64,000 nt of DNA, taken from assembly GCF_016093295.1 (NCBI RefSeq), contig NZ_JAEDAL010000002.1, forward strand, positions 186,001 through 250,000, read 5' to 3'. Positions 28,897-38,063 of this stretch are shown piece after piece (position 1 is the stretch's first letter; the number at the start of each line of letters is the position of its first letter). This DNA comes from Inhella gelatinilytica. GTDB taxonomy: Bacteria > Pseudomonadota > Gammaproteobacteria > Burkholderiales > Burkholderiaceae_C. A model generated the notes under the pieces. It was given only the letters and a program-made list of their open reading frames with translations, did no database searches and was not told where the DNA came from. A program made the position numbers and the translations under genes.

Positions 28897-29274
28897 TTAG
28901 GGCCGGTGCCAGGTCTGCGTGGCGACGTCGAAGCGCCATTGCGCTGCCTGAGCAGGGCTCACGGGCCACAGGGCATTGGTGCGCTCGACGGCATTCAAGA
29001 TCCACACATCCTTGATTTGGCCATCGGACTGCAGCGTGTAGTGCACGAGGTGGGTTTGGCCCATCAATTCGCCAGACATCGCGCCCATCCCATTGGCGCC
29101 TTGGATTCGACTCCCGGGCGAGAGGCGCTGCGGCTGGCCGTTGAGGCGAACCTCCGGCGGTTGACCAAATTGCAGGGTGCCGCGCAAGGTGTCGGCCGTG
29201 AAGGGGCGATGGGCTTGGGCCAGCACCAAACTGGGGGCCAGCAGCAGGGAAGCCAAGGCAAAACAGCGGGTCAT
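28897..29274 (-). CDS. Secreted protein of unknown function
   Basis: 125 residues. The first 20 (MTRCFALASLLLAPSLVLAQ) look like a signal peptide with cleavage after ALA. The mature part is about 105 residues, beta-rich in look, with NGQPQRLSPGSRIQGANG and DVWILNAVERTNALWP. I do not recognise a family with confidence; related small exported proteins occur next to miaB in other Burkholderiales. An upstream in-frame ATG is not preferred because it adds 22 residues before the signal peptide. Confidence 0.65.
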   Translation of the reverse strand: MTRCFALASLLLAPSLVLAQAHRPFTADTLRGTLQFGQPPEVRLNGQPQRLSPGSRIQGANGMGAMSGELMGQTHLVHYTLQSDGQIKDVWILNAVERTNALWPVSPAQAAQWRFDVATQTWHRP

Positions 29275-29324
29275 GGGGTACATCCAGGGGCTGTGGGAGA
29301 GCCAAAAGCGGCAGCAGATGGAAC

Positions 29325-29356
29325 GAAGCCCCGCCGGCAACTACCAGCGGGGCTTC
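29325..29356 (-). terminator. Hairpin terminator after tRNA-Met
   Basis: A perfect 10-base stem, GAAGCCCCGC / GCGGGGCTTC, with a 12-base loop lies seven bases past the CCA end of the tRNA on the minus strand. The following T stretch on the minus strand is short (TTCGTT), so termination may be moderate. Confidence 0.6.
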
Positions 29357-29362
29357 TTATTT

Positions 29363-29439
<77 letters not shown>

Positions 29440-29525
29440 AAGAGCCCGCTACTATAGCGCAAATTGCGCAGGGATTTGCAAGTCCCTTGTTGATGCCGCG
29501 AAAAATGCGGCCAAGCGGAAGGTTC

Positions 29526-30914
29526 ATGTTCAGTTTCTTCAAGAAAAAGCCCGCCACCGAGGCTGAAAGCGCTTCGGTTTTCACGGAGGTGGCATTTGCG
29601 GATGCACTCCCCAAGGTCGCTCCGACAGGGCCGGAGCGCCCCCTTCAGGAGGCCTCAACGCCCCCGTCCGCCCCTGGGGCAACGGGTGTGCAGACTCAAG
29701 TGCCCGTCCCCGAACTTACCCAGCGCGATGGCGCCGGTGAGCCGCTCGCACAACCGTCGTGCGATCAGGTGGCGGCCAGTGAGGGCCCGGCCGCCCCCCC
29801 GGTCACGCTGCCGCTGGGGGTGGAATCGCTGCCTCCTGCGGTGAGCGGGCCGGCGCCGATTGCCATGACACCGCCGGCGTCCGTGGCTCTGGTTACGTCG
29901 ATGGAGGAGCCGCCACCTGCCCCGGCAACACCCCCGCCGATGGTGCCCCCGTCCATCCACCCGGCCCCCAAACCGGAGACGCCGCGCGCGGGCTGGCTGG
30001 CCCGGTTGAGCGCGGGGCTGCGCAAGACGGGCAGCAGCTTGGCCGGCGTCTTCAGCCGCACCAAGATCGACGACGCGCTCTACGAAGAGTTGGAAGAGGC
30101 CCTGCTGATGGCTGACGCGGGCGTCAAGGCAACCGAACAGCTGCTGGACGACCTCAAGCGCCGGGTGCGCGAGGCCCGCGTCACCGAGCCTCAAGCGGTC
30201 AAGGCGCTGCTGGTGGACGCGATCGCCGAGCTGCTGCGGCCGCTGGAGCGGCCGCTGGAGATTGGCCGTCACGCGCCCACCGTGATGATGGTGGTGGGTG
30301 TCAACGGTGCAGGCAAGACCACCAGCATTGGCAAGCTCACGCGCCACCTGCTGGAGGCCGAGCAAAAGGTGCTGATGGCGGCGGCCGACACCTTCCGTGC
30401 GGCTGCGCGCGAGCAGTTGGCGGTCTGGGCTCAGCGGGCGGATGGCAGTGGCGTGCAGGCTGCAGGTGCGGGCTGGGTGGACATCGTCAGCCAGCAAGGC
30501 GGAGACCCGGCTGCCGTGACCTTTGATGCCGTGGTGGCTGGCAAGGCGCGCGGCTGTGACGTGGTCATTGCCGACACCGCCGGCCGCTTGCCGACCCAGC
30601 TGCACTTGATGGAAGAGCTGAAAAAGATCAAGCGCGTGATCACCAAAGCCCAGCTTGACGCGCCGCACGAGGTGCTTCTGGTGGTGGATGGCAACACGGG
30701 CCAGAACGCGCTCACGCAGGTCAAGGCCTTTGACGATGCCTTGCAACTCACGGGCCTGATCGTCACCAAGCTGGATGGCACCGCCAAGGGCGGCGTGTTG
30801 GCCGCCATCGCCCGCGAGCGCCCCATCCCCGTCTACTTCATCGGCGTGGGGGAAAAGCTGGAGGATCTGCAGACCTTCAGCGCACGCGAGTTCGCGCAGG
30901 CTCTGCTGAGCTGA
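29526..30914 (+). CDS. ftsY: Signal recognition particle receptor FtsY
   Basis: 462 residues, SRP receptor GTPase that docks ribosomes carrying membrane proteins. The start is the ATG of MFSFFKKKPATEAE, preceded by GGAAGG at good spacing. The first 150 residues are an acidic, proline- and alanine-rich linker, poorly conserved as in other FtsY. The NG domain follows: G258-VNGAGKT265 (G1), DTFRAAAREQL, IADTAGRLPTQ, TKLDGTAKGG and FIGVGEKLEDLQ. It converges on ffh across a bidirectional terminator. Confidence 0.97.
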   Translation: MFSFFKKKPATEAESASVFTEVAFADALPKVAPTGPERPLQEASTPPSAPGATGVQTQVPVPELTQRDGAGEPLAQPSCDQVAASEGPAAPPVTLPLGVESLPPAVSGPAPIAMTPPASVALVTSMEEPPPAPATPPPMVPPSIHPAPKPETPRAGWLARLSAGLRKTGSSLAGVFSRTKIDDALYEELEEALLMADAGVKATEQLLDDLKRRVREARVTEPQAVKALLVDAIAELLRPLERPLEIGRHAPTVMMVVGVNGAGKTTSIGKLTRHLLEAEQKVLMAAADTFRAAAREQLAVWAQRADGSGVQAAGAGWVDIVSQQGGDPAAVTFDAVVAGKARGCDVVIADTAGRLPTQLHLMEELKKIKRVITKAQLDAPHEVLLVVDGNTGQNALTQVKAFDDALQLTGLIVTKLDGTAKGGVLAAIARERPIPVYFIGVGEKLEDLQTFSAREFAQALLS

Positions 30915-30950
30915 GCCGTAGCGGACTCGCAGAAGCCTCTGCTGAGCTGA
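30901..30950. repeat. 14-base direct repeat at the ftsY stop
   Basis: CTCTGCTGAGCTGA, which contains the last codons and stop of ftsY, occurs at 30901-30914 and again at 30937-30950, 36 bases apart, the second copy just before the terminator. It looks like a small local duplication of the gene end. Confidence 0.7.
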
Positions 30951-30952
30951 TC

Positions 30953-30984
30953 AAACAAACGGGGGCCTTGGCCCCCGTTTGTTT
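30953..30984. terminator. Bidirectional terminator between ftsY and ffh
   Basis: A 15-base perfect inverted repeat, AAACAAACGGGGGCC / GGCCCCCGTTTGTTT, with a TT loop. The GC-rich core is flanked by A-rich and T-rich arms on the two sides, so it can stop transcription from both converging genes. Confidence 0.93.
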
Positions 30985-30997
30985 TCTGCGCTGCGGA

Positions 30998-32395
30998 TTA
31001 CATCCCGGGCAGGCCCGGCATGCCGCCTTTCATGCCGCCCAGCTTCTTCATCATTTTGAAGAGACCGCCGCCCTTCATCTTTTTCATCATGTCGCGCATT
31101 TGCTCGAACTGGTTGAGCAAGCGGTTGACGTCCTGCACCTGCACGCCCGCGCCCTTGGCGATGCGCTTCTTGCGCGTGGCCTTGATGATGTCGGGCTTGC
31201 GGCGCTCTTGCAGCGTCATCGAATGGATGATGCCGGTCATGCGGCGCATGTCTTTCTCGGCACGCTCCATCTCGCCCGCGCCGGCTTTGGCGGCGATCTG
31301 CGTGGGCAGTTTGTCCACGAGGCTCGAGAGGCCGCCCATCTTCTTCATTTGCTGCAACTGCAGCAGGAAGTCGTCGAGTGTGAAGGCGTCGCCGCTCTTG
31401 AGCTTCTCGGCCATGGCCTTGGCCGATTCCAGGTCCACGCCCTTGGTGACCTCTTCGACCAGGGCGACGATGTCGCCCATGCCCAGCACCCGGCCGGCGT
31501 GACGCTCGGCATCGAAGGCCTCTAGCCCGTCAATCTTCTCGCTCACCCCGGCGAACTTGATCGGCACGCCGGTGATGGCGCGCACCGACAGGGCCGCCCC
31601 GCCGCGCGAGTCGCCGTCCAACTTGGTGAGCACCACACCGGTCAGGGGCAGTGCCTCTTTGAAGGCTTTGGCCGTGTTGATGGCATCCTGGCCCTGCATC
31701 GCGTCGACGACAAACAAGGTCTCGACGGGCTTGACGGCCGCGTGCAGGTCGCGGATTTCGGCCATCAGGGCTTCGTCGATGGCCAGCCGGCCGGCGGTGT
31801 CGACCAGCAGCACATCAAAGTAGTGGCGGCGCGCGTGGTCCAGGGCCGCCAGAGCGATGTCTTGTGGCTTTTGGTCTGGCGTGGAGGGGAACCACTCGGC
31901 ACCGGCCTGCTTGGTGACGGTCTTGAGCTGCTCGATGGCCGCCGGGCGGTAGACGTCGCCGCTAACCGTCAGCACCTTTTTCTTGCGCTTCTCGATCAGG
32001 TGCTTGGCCAGCTTGGCAGTGGTGGTGGTCTTGCCCGCGCCCTGCAGGCCGGCCATCAGGATGACGGCGGGGGGCTGGGTGTGCAGGTTGATGTCGCTGG
32101 CCCCGGGTTTGAGCTGGCCTTTGTCATCGAGCTCGCCCATGGTGGCGGCCAGCTCTTTGTGCACGATGCCCACGAGGGCTTGGCCCGGCGTGAGCGACCC
32201 CACCACCTCTTGGCCCAGGGCTTTGTCCTTGACGCGGGCGATGAAGTCCCGCACCACGGGCAGGGCCACGTCGGCTTCCAGCAAGGCCATGCGCACTTCG
32301 CGCAGCATCTCCTGGACGTTGGTTTCGGTGATGCGGGCCTGGCCGCGCATCGTTTTGACCAGCCGACTGAGGCGATCGGCAAGGGCGTTGGCCAT
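30998..32395 (-). CDS. ffh: Signal recognition particle protein Ffh
   Basis: 465 residues, the SRP54 GTPase that binds 4.5S RNA and signal sequences. The start MANALADRLSRLVKTMRGQ is the usual Ffh N-terminus; the frame is open far upstream but without protein-like sequence. The N domain is followed by the G domain (G116-LQGAGKT123, DTAGRLAIDEALM, TKLDGDSRGGAA) and a C-terminal methionine-rich M domain with MRDMMKKMKGGGLFKMM. It is divergent from the CcsA-like gene and convergent with ftsY. Confidence 0.98.
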   Translation of the reverse strand: MANALADRLSRLVKTMRGQARITETNVQEMLREVRMALLEADVALPVVRDFIARVKDKALGQEVVGSLTPGQALVGIVHKELAATMGELDDKGQLKPGASDINLHTQPPAVILMAGLQGAGKTTTTAKLAKHLIEKRKKKVLTVSGDVYRPAAIEQLKTVTKQAGAEWFPSTPDQKPQDIALAALDHARRHYFDVLLVDTAGRLAIDEALMAEIRDLHAAVKPVETLFVVDAMQGQDAINTAKAFKEALPLTGVVLTKLDGDSRGGAALSVRAITGVPIKFAGVSEKIDGLEAFDAERHAGRVLGMGDIVALVEEVTKGVDLESAKAMAEKLKSGDAFTLDDFLLQLQQMKKMGGLSSLVDKLPTQIAAKAGAGEMERAEKDMRRMTGIIHSMTLQERRKPDIIKATRKKRIAKGAGVQVQDVNRLLNQFEQMRDMMKKMKGGGLFKMMKKLGGMKGGMPGLPGM

Positions 32396-32467
32396 GGGGT
32401 GCGGGGGCGCGAATGGGAGAGGGCGCCCGTAAACTAAAGCGCTGATTTTAGGGAGGGCCTGCGCCCT

Positions 32468-33253
32468 TTGAATTTCATGTGGCTCACAGGTTCGAGTGCG
32501 ATTGCGGTGCTGGGCTTTTTGCTCGCGGCCTGGGGTGCGCGTCCGCACGATGAAAAGTGGATGCCGGCACTCTGGGTGGCGTGGGTTGCGCAAGGTGTGG
32601 CGCTGGTGCTGGACATCGGCGGCGTGGGGCAATTCCCTGCGGGCGCACGTTTTGGCTTTGCGCCGGCGCTGTCGCTGATGTTTTGGATCCTGTGGGCCGT
32701 GGTGCTCTTGGAGAGCCGCTTCGTTCCCTTGCACTTCATGCGCCGGGCGCTGGCCTTGGGGTCCGCGGTGGCTGTTGGCTTGGCGGTGGTGTTTCCCGGG
32801 CAAGTGCACCCGGCCCCGACGCCGTGGGCGCCCTTGCATTGGGTGCTGGGCTTGGTGTCCTACGGGATCTTGGCCACAGCCGTGTTGCACAGCATCCTGT
32901 TGTCACGGGCTGAGCGCCAGATGCGGCACCCCGTGGCAGGCGCGCCGGTTGTGGGGCTGCCCCTGTTGCGTCTGGAGCGCTTGACCTTTCAGTTTGTGGG
33001 GGCCGGGGTGGCGACGCTGACGGTGGCCTTGGCGCTGGGTGGGTTCTCTGGCGCCGTTTGGCGGTGGGACCACAAGACGGTGTTCTCGCTCTTGGCCTGG
33101 ACGGTATTGGTGGGCCTGTTGGCGGGGCGGCATTGGCTGGGCTGGCGGGGGGGCAAGGCCAAACGCTGGCTGTACGCGGGCACCGGCTTGTTACTGATGG
33201 CGTATGTCGGCACCCGTTTTGTGCTGGAAGTGCTGTTGCGCCGGGGAGCTTGA
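32468..33253 (+). CDS. CcsA/YpjD-type cytochrome c assembly membrane protein
   Basis: 261 residues with about eight membrane segments. PLHWVLGLVSYGILATAVLHS carries the histidines and pattern of the CcsA/CcmC haem-handling family in its short YpjD-like form (landmark LHWVLGLVSYGI). The role is likely in haem delivery or cytochrome c maturation, but the short members are uncharacterised. The TTG at 32468 is preferred because GGGAGGG (32451-32457) sits ten bases upstream; the alternative ATG at 32477 would be 19 bases away. It begins a coupled run with the PP0621-like gene and pilSR. Confidence 0.8.
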   Translation: MNFMWLTGSSAIAVLGFLLAAWGARPHDEKWMPALWVAWVAQGVALVLDIGGVGQFPAGARFGFAPALSLMFWILWAVVLLESRFVPLHFMRRALALGSAVAVGLAVVFPGQVHPAPTPWAPLHWVLGLVSYGILATAVLHSILLSRAERQMRHPVAGAPVVGLPLLRLERLTFQFVGAGVATLTVALALGGFSGAVWRWDHKTVFSLLAWTVLVGLLAGRHWLGWRGGKAKRWLYAGTGLLLMAYVGTRFVLEVLLRRGA

Positions 33254-33255
33254 GC

Positions 33256-33495
33256 ATGATCATCCGCATTGCCCTGGTCCTGGGCCTGCTCTGGATCCTC
33301 TGGACGTTGTGGCGCAAGATGAGTCCCCGCCCCCCGTCGCCGCCCTCTACGGCAACGCGAGCTTCAAGCCCGGAGGCCATGAGCCGCTGCGCCGAATGCG
33401 GCGTCCACTTGCCCGAGAGTCAAGCCTTGCCCGGGCGTGGCGGTGTGTTCTGTTGTGCGGAACACCGCGAGCGCTTCGAGTCCCGTCAGCCGTGA
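33256..33495 (+). CDS. PP0621-type small membrane-anchored cysteine-rich protein
   Basis: 79 residues. One N-terminal hydrophobic segment (IRIALVLGLLWILWTLW), a Ser/Pro-rich linker and a C-terminal cluster of cysteines and histidine (MSRCAECGVHLPES then GVFCCAEHRERF), which looks like a small zinc ribbon. This layout matches the PP0621 family found upstream of pilS in Pseudomonas and Burkholderiales. It starts two bases after the CcsA-like gene and overlaps pilS (GTGA), so it is co-translated with the sensor kinase. Function is not established. Confidence 0.8.
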   Translation: MIIRIALVLGLLWILWTLWRKMSPRPPSPPSTATRASSPEAMSRCAECGVHLPESQALPGRGGVFCCAEHRERFESRQP

Positions 33496-35210
33496 CTTGG
33501 GGCGCGCCGTTGGATCACGACTCGGGCCTGGATTCGCGCTGGGACGTCCGGCCGGAGCCTAACGACCCGGAAGGCGCGTTTCGTCGGCTCTTCACTACGT
33601 TCATGGCGGCGCGGGCTGCGCTCGGCTGTGTGCTGTTGCTGGCTGTGCTCAGCGGGGTGTGGCTGAACCGAGGCTTGCCCCCGGCGGTGATTGCCACGTG
33701 CGGCTTGTACGCCGTTTGGGTCCTGTGGGTGGCCCTGTGGCCGCCCCTGCGCGAAGGGGTGGCCTCGTCGGCTTTGCGTAGCCTGCGCAGTCGGCACTGG
33801 TGGGGCAGCATTGGGGCCGATGTGGTGGCCTTTACGGTGCTGCAGCCCGCGTTTGCCGAAGGGGGCTTGCCGGTGGCTGCACTCTATGTGCTGCCTATTT
33901 TGTCGGCGGGTGTGCTCAGCACTCGCCGCCTTGCCGTGGGGACCGCGGCGATGGCCACGCTGGGCCTGTTGGGGGGGCTGCTGTGGGCCGATCTGGCGGG
34001 GCGGGACAACGCCCAGTCCTTTTTGCAGGCCGGTCTGGCGGGCAGCGGGTATTTCGCCGTTTCTCTGCTCGCCTCAGAGATGGCCCAGCGGTTGGCCCGT
34101 GAACAGCGCAGCGCCCGCGGCAGTCTGGCTCTGGCCCGTCAGCAGGCGGCGTTGAACCAGTTGGTGATTGATGAAATGCAGGAGGGTGTGCTCGTGTTGG
34201 ACGCGCACTGGCGGGTTCTGGCCGCCAACCCCGCCGCTCGGGCCTTGCTGGGGGAGGTTGATCCTGCGCCGGCGCCGCCGTTTGAGTTGACGGCAAAACC
34301 GGCCTGGCAGGGCCTGGTGGAGGCCGCACAGGACACCTTTGAGGGCTCGTTTGCGGCGCGCGATGTGGCCTTGAATTTTGCCCAGGCCCCCCCGCGCGCC
34401 CTGCGGGTGCGGGGTCGCCTCAGTGCCTCGGCGGAAGGCGGTTCCAGCTGTGTGCTGTTGCTGGAGGACCGCGCCACCTTGATGGCGCGCATGCGCCAAG
34501 AGCGCATGGCGGCGATGGGCCGCATGTCGGCGGGCGTGGCCCATGAAATTCGCAACCCGCTGGCCGCGATTTCTCAAGCCAATGCGTTGCTGGCCGAGGA
34601 CTTGGCCGACCCCGGGGCGCAGCGACTCACCGGCCTGGTGTCGGCCAATGTGGCGCGCTTGAAGCGCATCGTCGACGACGTCATGGTGTTGGCCGCCGCC
34701 CCCGATGCCACCGTACCGGTTTTGGATTTGGGAAATTTGGCGGCCGAGGTGGCGCAGGAGTGGGCGCAAACCCAAGGTCTGACGGTGGGGGTGAGCCTGC
34801 GCCTAACCCGCCCGGATCAGCCTGTGAAGGGCCGATTTGATTCGGAGCACTGGCGGCGGGTGTTGGTGAACCTTTTGGACAACGCGTGGCGGCACGCCCA
34901 AGAAGCGGCGTTGGATGGGCAAGGACGGGCCGGGGCTTGGATTGGTCTGGCCGTTGAACCGGTGTCGGCGGGGGGCGCGGCGCGCATCCGGGTTTTCAAT
35001 CCGGGCCCGCCCATTCGGCCGGAAGTCGAGCGCTATTTGTTTGAACCCTTTTACTCAACCCGCAGCCGGGGCTCCGGGCTCGGGTTGCACATCTGCCGCG
35101 AGTTGTGTGAGCGTTATGGCGCGGCCATCCGCTATCAGGCCGCAGTGTGGCAAGGGGTCGCGGGCAATGCGTTCGACGTGGTGTTGCCGCCTGACAATGC
35201 GACACCATGA
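33492..35210 (+). CDS. pilS: Sensor histidine kinase PilS
   Basis: 572 residues, inner-membrane kinase that with PilR controls type IV pilin transcription. The start is the GTG overlapping the previous stop. Six membrane segments lie between about residues 40 and 200, then a PAS-like segment (LNQLVIDEMQEGVLVLDAHW), the H-box GRMSAGVAHEIRNPLAA with H351 as the phosphorylation site, and the ATPase domain with NLLDNAWRHAQ and GSGLGLHICRELCERYG. It overlaps pilR by four bases. Neither pilA nor other pil genes are in the window. Confidence 0.93.
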   Translation: MTWGAPLDHDSGLDSRWDVRPEPNDPEGAFRRLFTTFMAARAALGCVLLLAVLSGVWLNRGLPPAVIATCGLYAVWVLWVALWPPLREGVASSALRSLRSRHWWGSIGADVVAFTVLQPAFAEGGLPVAALYVLPILSAGVLSTRRLAVGTAAMATLGLLGGLLWADLAGRDNAQSFLQAGLAGSGYFAVSLLASEMAQRLAREQRSARGSLALARQQAALNQLVIDEMQEGVLVLDAHWRVLAANPAARALLGEVDPAPAPPFELTAKPAWQGLVEAAQDTFEGSFAARDVALNFAQAPPRALRVRGRLSASAEGGSSCVLLLEDRATLMARMRQERMAAMGRMSAGVAHEIRNPLAAISQANALLAEDLADPGAQRLTGLVSANVARLKRIVDDVMVLAAAPDATVPVLDLGNLAAEVAQEWAQTQGLTVGVSLRLTRPDQPVKGRFDSEHWRRVLVNLLDNAWRHAQEAALDGQGRAGAWIGLAVEPVSAGGAARIRVFNPGPPIRPEVERYLFEPFYSTRSRGSGLGLHICRELCERYGAAIRYQAAVWQGVAGNAFDVVLPPDNATP

Positions 35211-36655
35211 GCCCCGCTGAACGCCTCCTGGTCATCGATGACGAACCCGACTTGCGCACGCTGTACGAGTTGACGCTGTTGCGCGACGGCCATGACGTGT
35301 TGAGTGCGGGAACCGTGGCGGAAGCCTTGGGCCTGTTGGCCGACGAACGCTTCACCGCCGTCATCACCGACATGCGTTTGCCCGATGGGACGGGCCTGGA
35401 TGTCTTGGCATGGCTGGAGCGTCAGAACCGCACCGAGCGCGCCATCGTCATTACCGCGCACGGCTCCGCCGAGAACGCAGTCGAGGCGTTAAAGGCAGGT
35501 GCTTTTGATTACCTGACCAAACCCGTCGACTTGCGGCAATTCCGCAGCGTCGTGGCGACGGCCATCGGACGGGATGGGCCTGCGCGGCCATCGCGCCGGG
35601 AGGGCCCCGCCCCCGCGCGCGTGGGCGGAACGGCGTTGGACCGCTTGGCGGGGGATTCGCCCGCCATGACGCAGGTCCGTGAACTCATTCGCAAGGTGAG
35701 TCGCTCCATGGCGCCGGTGCTCTTGCAAGGGGAATCGGGGACGGGCAAAGAGGTGGTGGCGCGGGCCATTCATGGCGAGGGCGCGCGGGCCAGCCAGCCG
35801 TTTGTGGCGGTGAACTGCGGGGCCATTCCTGAAGCCCTGCTGGAGGCCGAGTTTTTTGGCTACCGCAAAGGCGCTTTTACGGGGGCCAATGAAGATCGTG
35901 AGGGCTTCTTCCAGGCCGCCCAAGGGGGCACGTTGTTTCTGGATGAAATCGGGGACTTGCCCCTGGCCATGCAGAGCAAGCTGTTGCGCGCCATTCAGGA
36001 GCGCTGCGTGCGGCCGGTGGGCGCTGTGGCCGAGGTGCCAGTGAACTTGCGAATCTTGAGCGCCACCCACAAGGACCTCGCTGCCGAAGTGGCGGCCGGC
36101 CGCTTCCGTCAAGACTTGTATTACCGCCTGAATGTCATCCAGATTCGGGTGCCCCCGCTGCGCGAGCGGCTCTCGGACTTGTCGGCGATCAGCGCGGCCT
36201 TGCTGGCGCGGATTGCTCACGATGCGGGGGTCAGCCCCATTCCCCGGTTAAGCGCCGGTGCCCTGGCCCGATTGCAGGGCTATGCCTTTCCCGGCAACGT
36301 GCGGGAACTCGAAAACGTGTTGCATCGGGCGTTGGCACTTTCTGGGGCCACGGAGTTGCAGGCCGACGATTTGGACCTGCCCGATGGGGTGAGCGGTGAC
36401 GACTCCGGCTTTGGCGTTTTGGCCCCGGCGCAAGTCGTGACGCCGGCCAGCCCCGCCCCGGGAGAAGAGCCCTTGCCCAGTGATTTGCAGCACTACCTGG
36501 ATGAAGTCGAGCGCCGCGTGCTGCAGCGCGCTCTGGCGGCCTGCCGGTTCAACCGAACTGCGGCCGGCGCCCGACTGGGCCTGTCGCTGCGCCAAATGCG
36601 GTACCGAATGGCGCGTCTGGGCATTCAGGTGGATGACGCGGAAAGCAGCGCGTGA
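35207..36655 (+). CDS. pilR: Sigma-54-dependent response regulator PilR
   Basis: 482 residues in three domains. A receiver domain with D11, D12 and phosphorylatable D55 ([10 protein letters not shown]); a central AAA+ domain with Walker [16 protein letters not shown], the sigma-54 contact loop GAFTGAN and Walker [12 protein letters not shown]; and a C-terminal Fis-type helix-turn-helix ([20 protein letters not shown]). It should activate sigma-54 promoters such as that of pilA on a signal from PilS. It overlaps both pilS (ATGA) and ampD (GTGA). Confidence 0.95.
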   Translation: MSPAERLLVIDDEPDLRTLYELTLLRDGHDVLSAGTVAEALGLLADERFTAVITDMRLPDGTGLDVLAWLERQNRTERAIVITAHGSAENAVEALKAGAFDYLTKPVDLRQFRSVVATAIGRDGPARPSRREGPAPARVGGTALDRLAGDSPAMTQVRELIRKVSRSMAPVLLQGESGTGKEVVARAIHGEGARASQPFVAVNCGAIPEALLEAEFFGYRKGAFTGANEDREGFFQAAQGGTLFLDEIGDLPLAMQSKLLRAIQERCVRPVGAVAEVPVNLRILSATHKDLAAEVAAGRFRQDLYYRLNVIQIRVPPLRERLSDLSAISAALLARIAHDAGVSPIPRLSAGALARLQGYAFPGNVRELENVLHRALALSGATELQADDLDLPDGVSGDDSGFGVLAPAQVVTPASPAPGEEPLPSDLQHYLDEVERRVLQRALAACRFNRTAAGARLGLSLRQMRYRMARLGIQVDDAESSA

Positions 36656-37236
36656 GCGCGGTGGATCGGCCCCAGCAGACTTGGGCGGACGGTTGGTGGG
36701 CCCCGGCCCGGCGCGTCCCCTCGCCCCATCACAACGCCCGTCCGCACGGGGTCGCGGTCGAGGGCGTGGTGTTGCATTCCATCAGCCTACCGGCCGGTTC
36801 GTATGGTGGGCCGGAAGTCGAAGACTTGTTCCTGAACCGGCTGGACCTGAGCGCCCATGAGAGCTTTGAGAGCCTGCGCGGCTTGCAGGTGTCGGCCCAC
36901 TTCTTTATCCGCCGCGAGGGCGCCTGCCTGCAATTTGTTCCAGTGCAAGCGCGGGCCTGGCATGCGGGCCGCTCCAGTTTTCTGGGCCGCGAGAACTGCA
37001 ACGACTTCACCGTCGGCATCGAGCTCGAAGGCCTGGAGGGCCACGCCTTCGAGCCGGCGCAATACCGCTCGTTGGTGCGCCTGCTGCGGGCGTTGCGCCA
37101 GGTGATCCCCCTGCGTTGGGTCGCCGGCCACGAGCACATTGCCCCCGGCCGCAAGGGTGACCCGGGGCCCGGGTTTGATTGGGCTGGGCTGCAGCGTCGG
37201 CTGCGCTGGAGTGCGGGGCGGTTTCCGTTCGCCTGA
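36652..37236 (+). CDS. ampD: 1,6-anhydro-N-acetylmuramyl-L-alanine amidase AmpD
   Basis: 194 residues, cytoplasmic zinc amidase that cleaves anhydro-muropeptides during cell wall recycling. Zinc ligands by comparison with the known enzyme are H42 (VVLHSIS), H160 (AGHEHIAPGRK) and D170 (KGDPGPGFDW). The start is the GTG overlapping the pilR stop. The protein has no signal peptide, fitting the cytoplasmic recycling enzyme. Co-translation with pilR is a conserved gene order in relatives, but a functional tie to pilus regulation is not known. Confidence 0.93.
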   Translation: MSAVDRPQQTWADGWWAPARRVPSPHHNARPHGVAVEGVVLHSISLPAGSYGGPEVEDLFLNRLDLSAHESFESLRGLQVSAHFFIRREGACLQFVPVQARAWHAGRSSFLGRENCNDFTVGIELEGLEGHAFEPAQYRSLVRLLRALRQVIPLRWVAGHEHIAPGRKGDPGPGFDWAGLQRRLRWSAGRFPFA

Positions 37237-37240
37237 AAGG

Positions 37241-37272
37241 GGTCGCCGCAATGTCGAGGCGGCTCGGCGACC
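37241..37272. terminator. Possible hairpin between ampD and lipoprotein gene
   Basis: GGTCGCCG (37241-37248) pairs with CGGCGACC (37265-37272) around a 16-base loop between two converging genes. There is no T-tract on either side, so terminator function is uncertain. Confidence 0.35.
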
Positions 37273-37275
37273 GCG

Positions 37276-37584
37276 TTACTTCTTGCCCGAAGGCGAGTCC
37301 GGGCTACGCAGCCAAGAGTAAATGAGCACTTCGACCACGCACTCCAGCACACCGGAGCAAGCGCGCGAGGCTTCGCGAGCCTGGACATTGGCCCGTTGTT
37401 GCGCCGTTTCGCCGGCCCCTGTAGCGCCTGCCCGTCGGTACTCGTCGGCCGCCTGCTGACTGCGAGCGGCTTCTGTTGAGTGGGTTTGAGCGCCGGGGGT
37501 CACGGCGCAGCCCCCCAGAGCAAGGGCCAAAGCCGCCGTGATGAGCGCGTTTCGCGCGCAACGAAGTTGAAGCATGTCGCTCAT
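37276..37584 (-). CDS. Small lipoprotein of unknown function
   Basis: 102 residues from the ATG at 37584. A hydrophobic signal ends in a lipobox (ALALGGC), so the mature protein starts at the cysteine and is lipid-anchored. The rest is Ala/Gln/Arg-rich and helical in look (QQAADEYRRAGATGAGETAQQR), with two more cysteines near the end (ACSGVLECV) that may form a disulfide. I do not recognise the family. It lies 14 bases after the secreted-protein gene and probably shares its transcript. Confidence 0.68.
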   Translation of the reverse strand: MSDMLQLRCARNALITAALALALGGCAVTPGAQTHSTEAARSQQAADEYRRAGATGAGETAQQRANVQAREASRACSGVLECVVEVLIYSWLRSPDSPSGKK

Positions 37585-37598
37585 GTTTGCCTTGCGTC

Positions 37599-38033
37599 TC
37601 ACGGCGCCACGGGCACCGGGCGAACTTCAGCCTGCAACCAAAAATCGCCTTCGCACTTCCACTTGTCCGTGTGGTGGGTCAGATGGTTGACTACCAATCG
37701 CAAATTTCGCCTCAATTGTTCCTTTTGGCTCGGATCACCCTTGTCTTCCCCGTACTTGATGCTCACCTGTCGCTGCCCAACGGACTTTCCAGCCTTTAGC
37801 TCGGTGGAGTAGTGCAGGCTGATCCCCTCTGGCCACAGGTCGGGCACGCGGACGTTGCGAATTGTTGTTTCGGTGCACACGCCGCCCGTCAAGTTGTGAA
37901 CCTCAAATTGCAAGGTGAGCACCTTGGTTTGCATTGGCGCGGGCGCTGCTGGGCTTTCTTGCGCCTGAGCGACTGCTGGTGCGAAAAAGCCCACGGCCGT
38001 GGCGGCCGCGATCGCGAAAAACGTGTTCTTCAT
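37599..38033 (-). CDS. Secreted protein of unknown function
   Basis: 144 residues. A clear signal peptide (MKNTFFAIAAATAVGFF, cleavage after AQA) is followed by a mature part of about 120 residues with two cysteines (GGVCTETTIRN and KWKCEGDFW) and a beta-strand look. No family recognised. Its start is 70 bases past purH, with a weak hairpin between them. It may form a small two-gene unit with the downstream lipoprotein. Confidence 0.65.
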   Translation of the reverse strand: MKNTFFAIAAATAVGFFAPAVAQAQESPAAPAPMQTKVLTLQFEVHNLTGGVCTETTIRNVRVPDLWPEGISLHYSTELKAGKSVGQRQVSIKYGEDKGDPSQKEQLRRNLRLVVNHLTHHTDKWKCEGDFWLQAEVRPVPVAP

Positions 38034-38063
38034 CGATTCCCCCTGACTTTGTTGAGTCGACAC

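Noticed and set aside
37241-37272. CRISPR-like or regulatory repeat near ampD
   Set aside because: Only a single imperfect inverted repeat; there are no spaced repeats anywhere in the window that would form an array.
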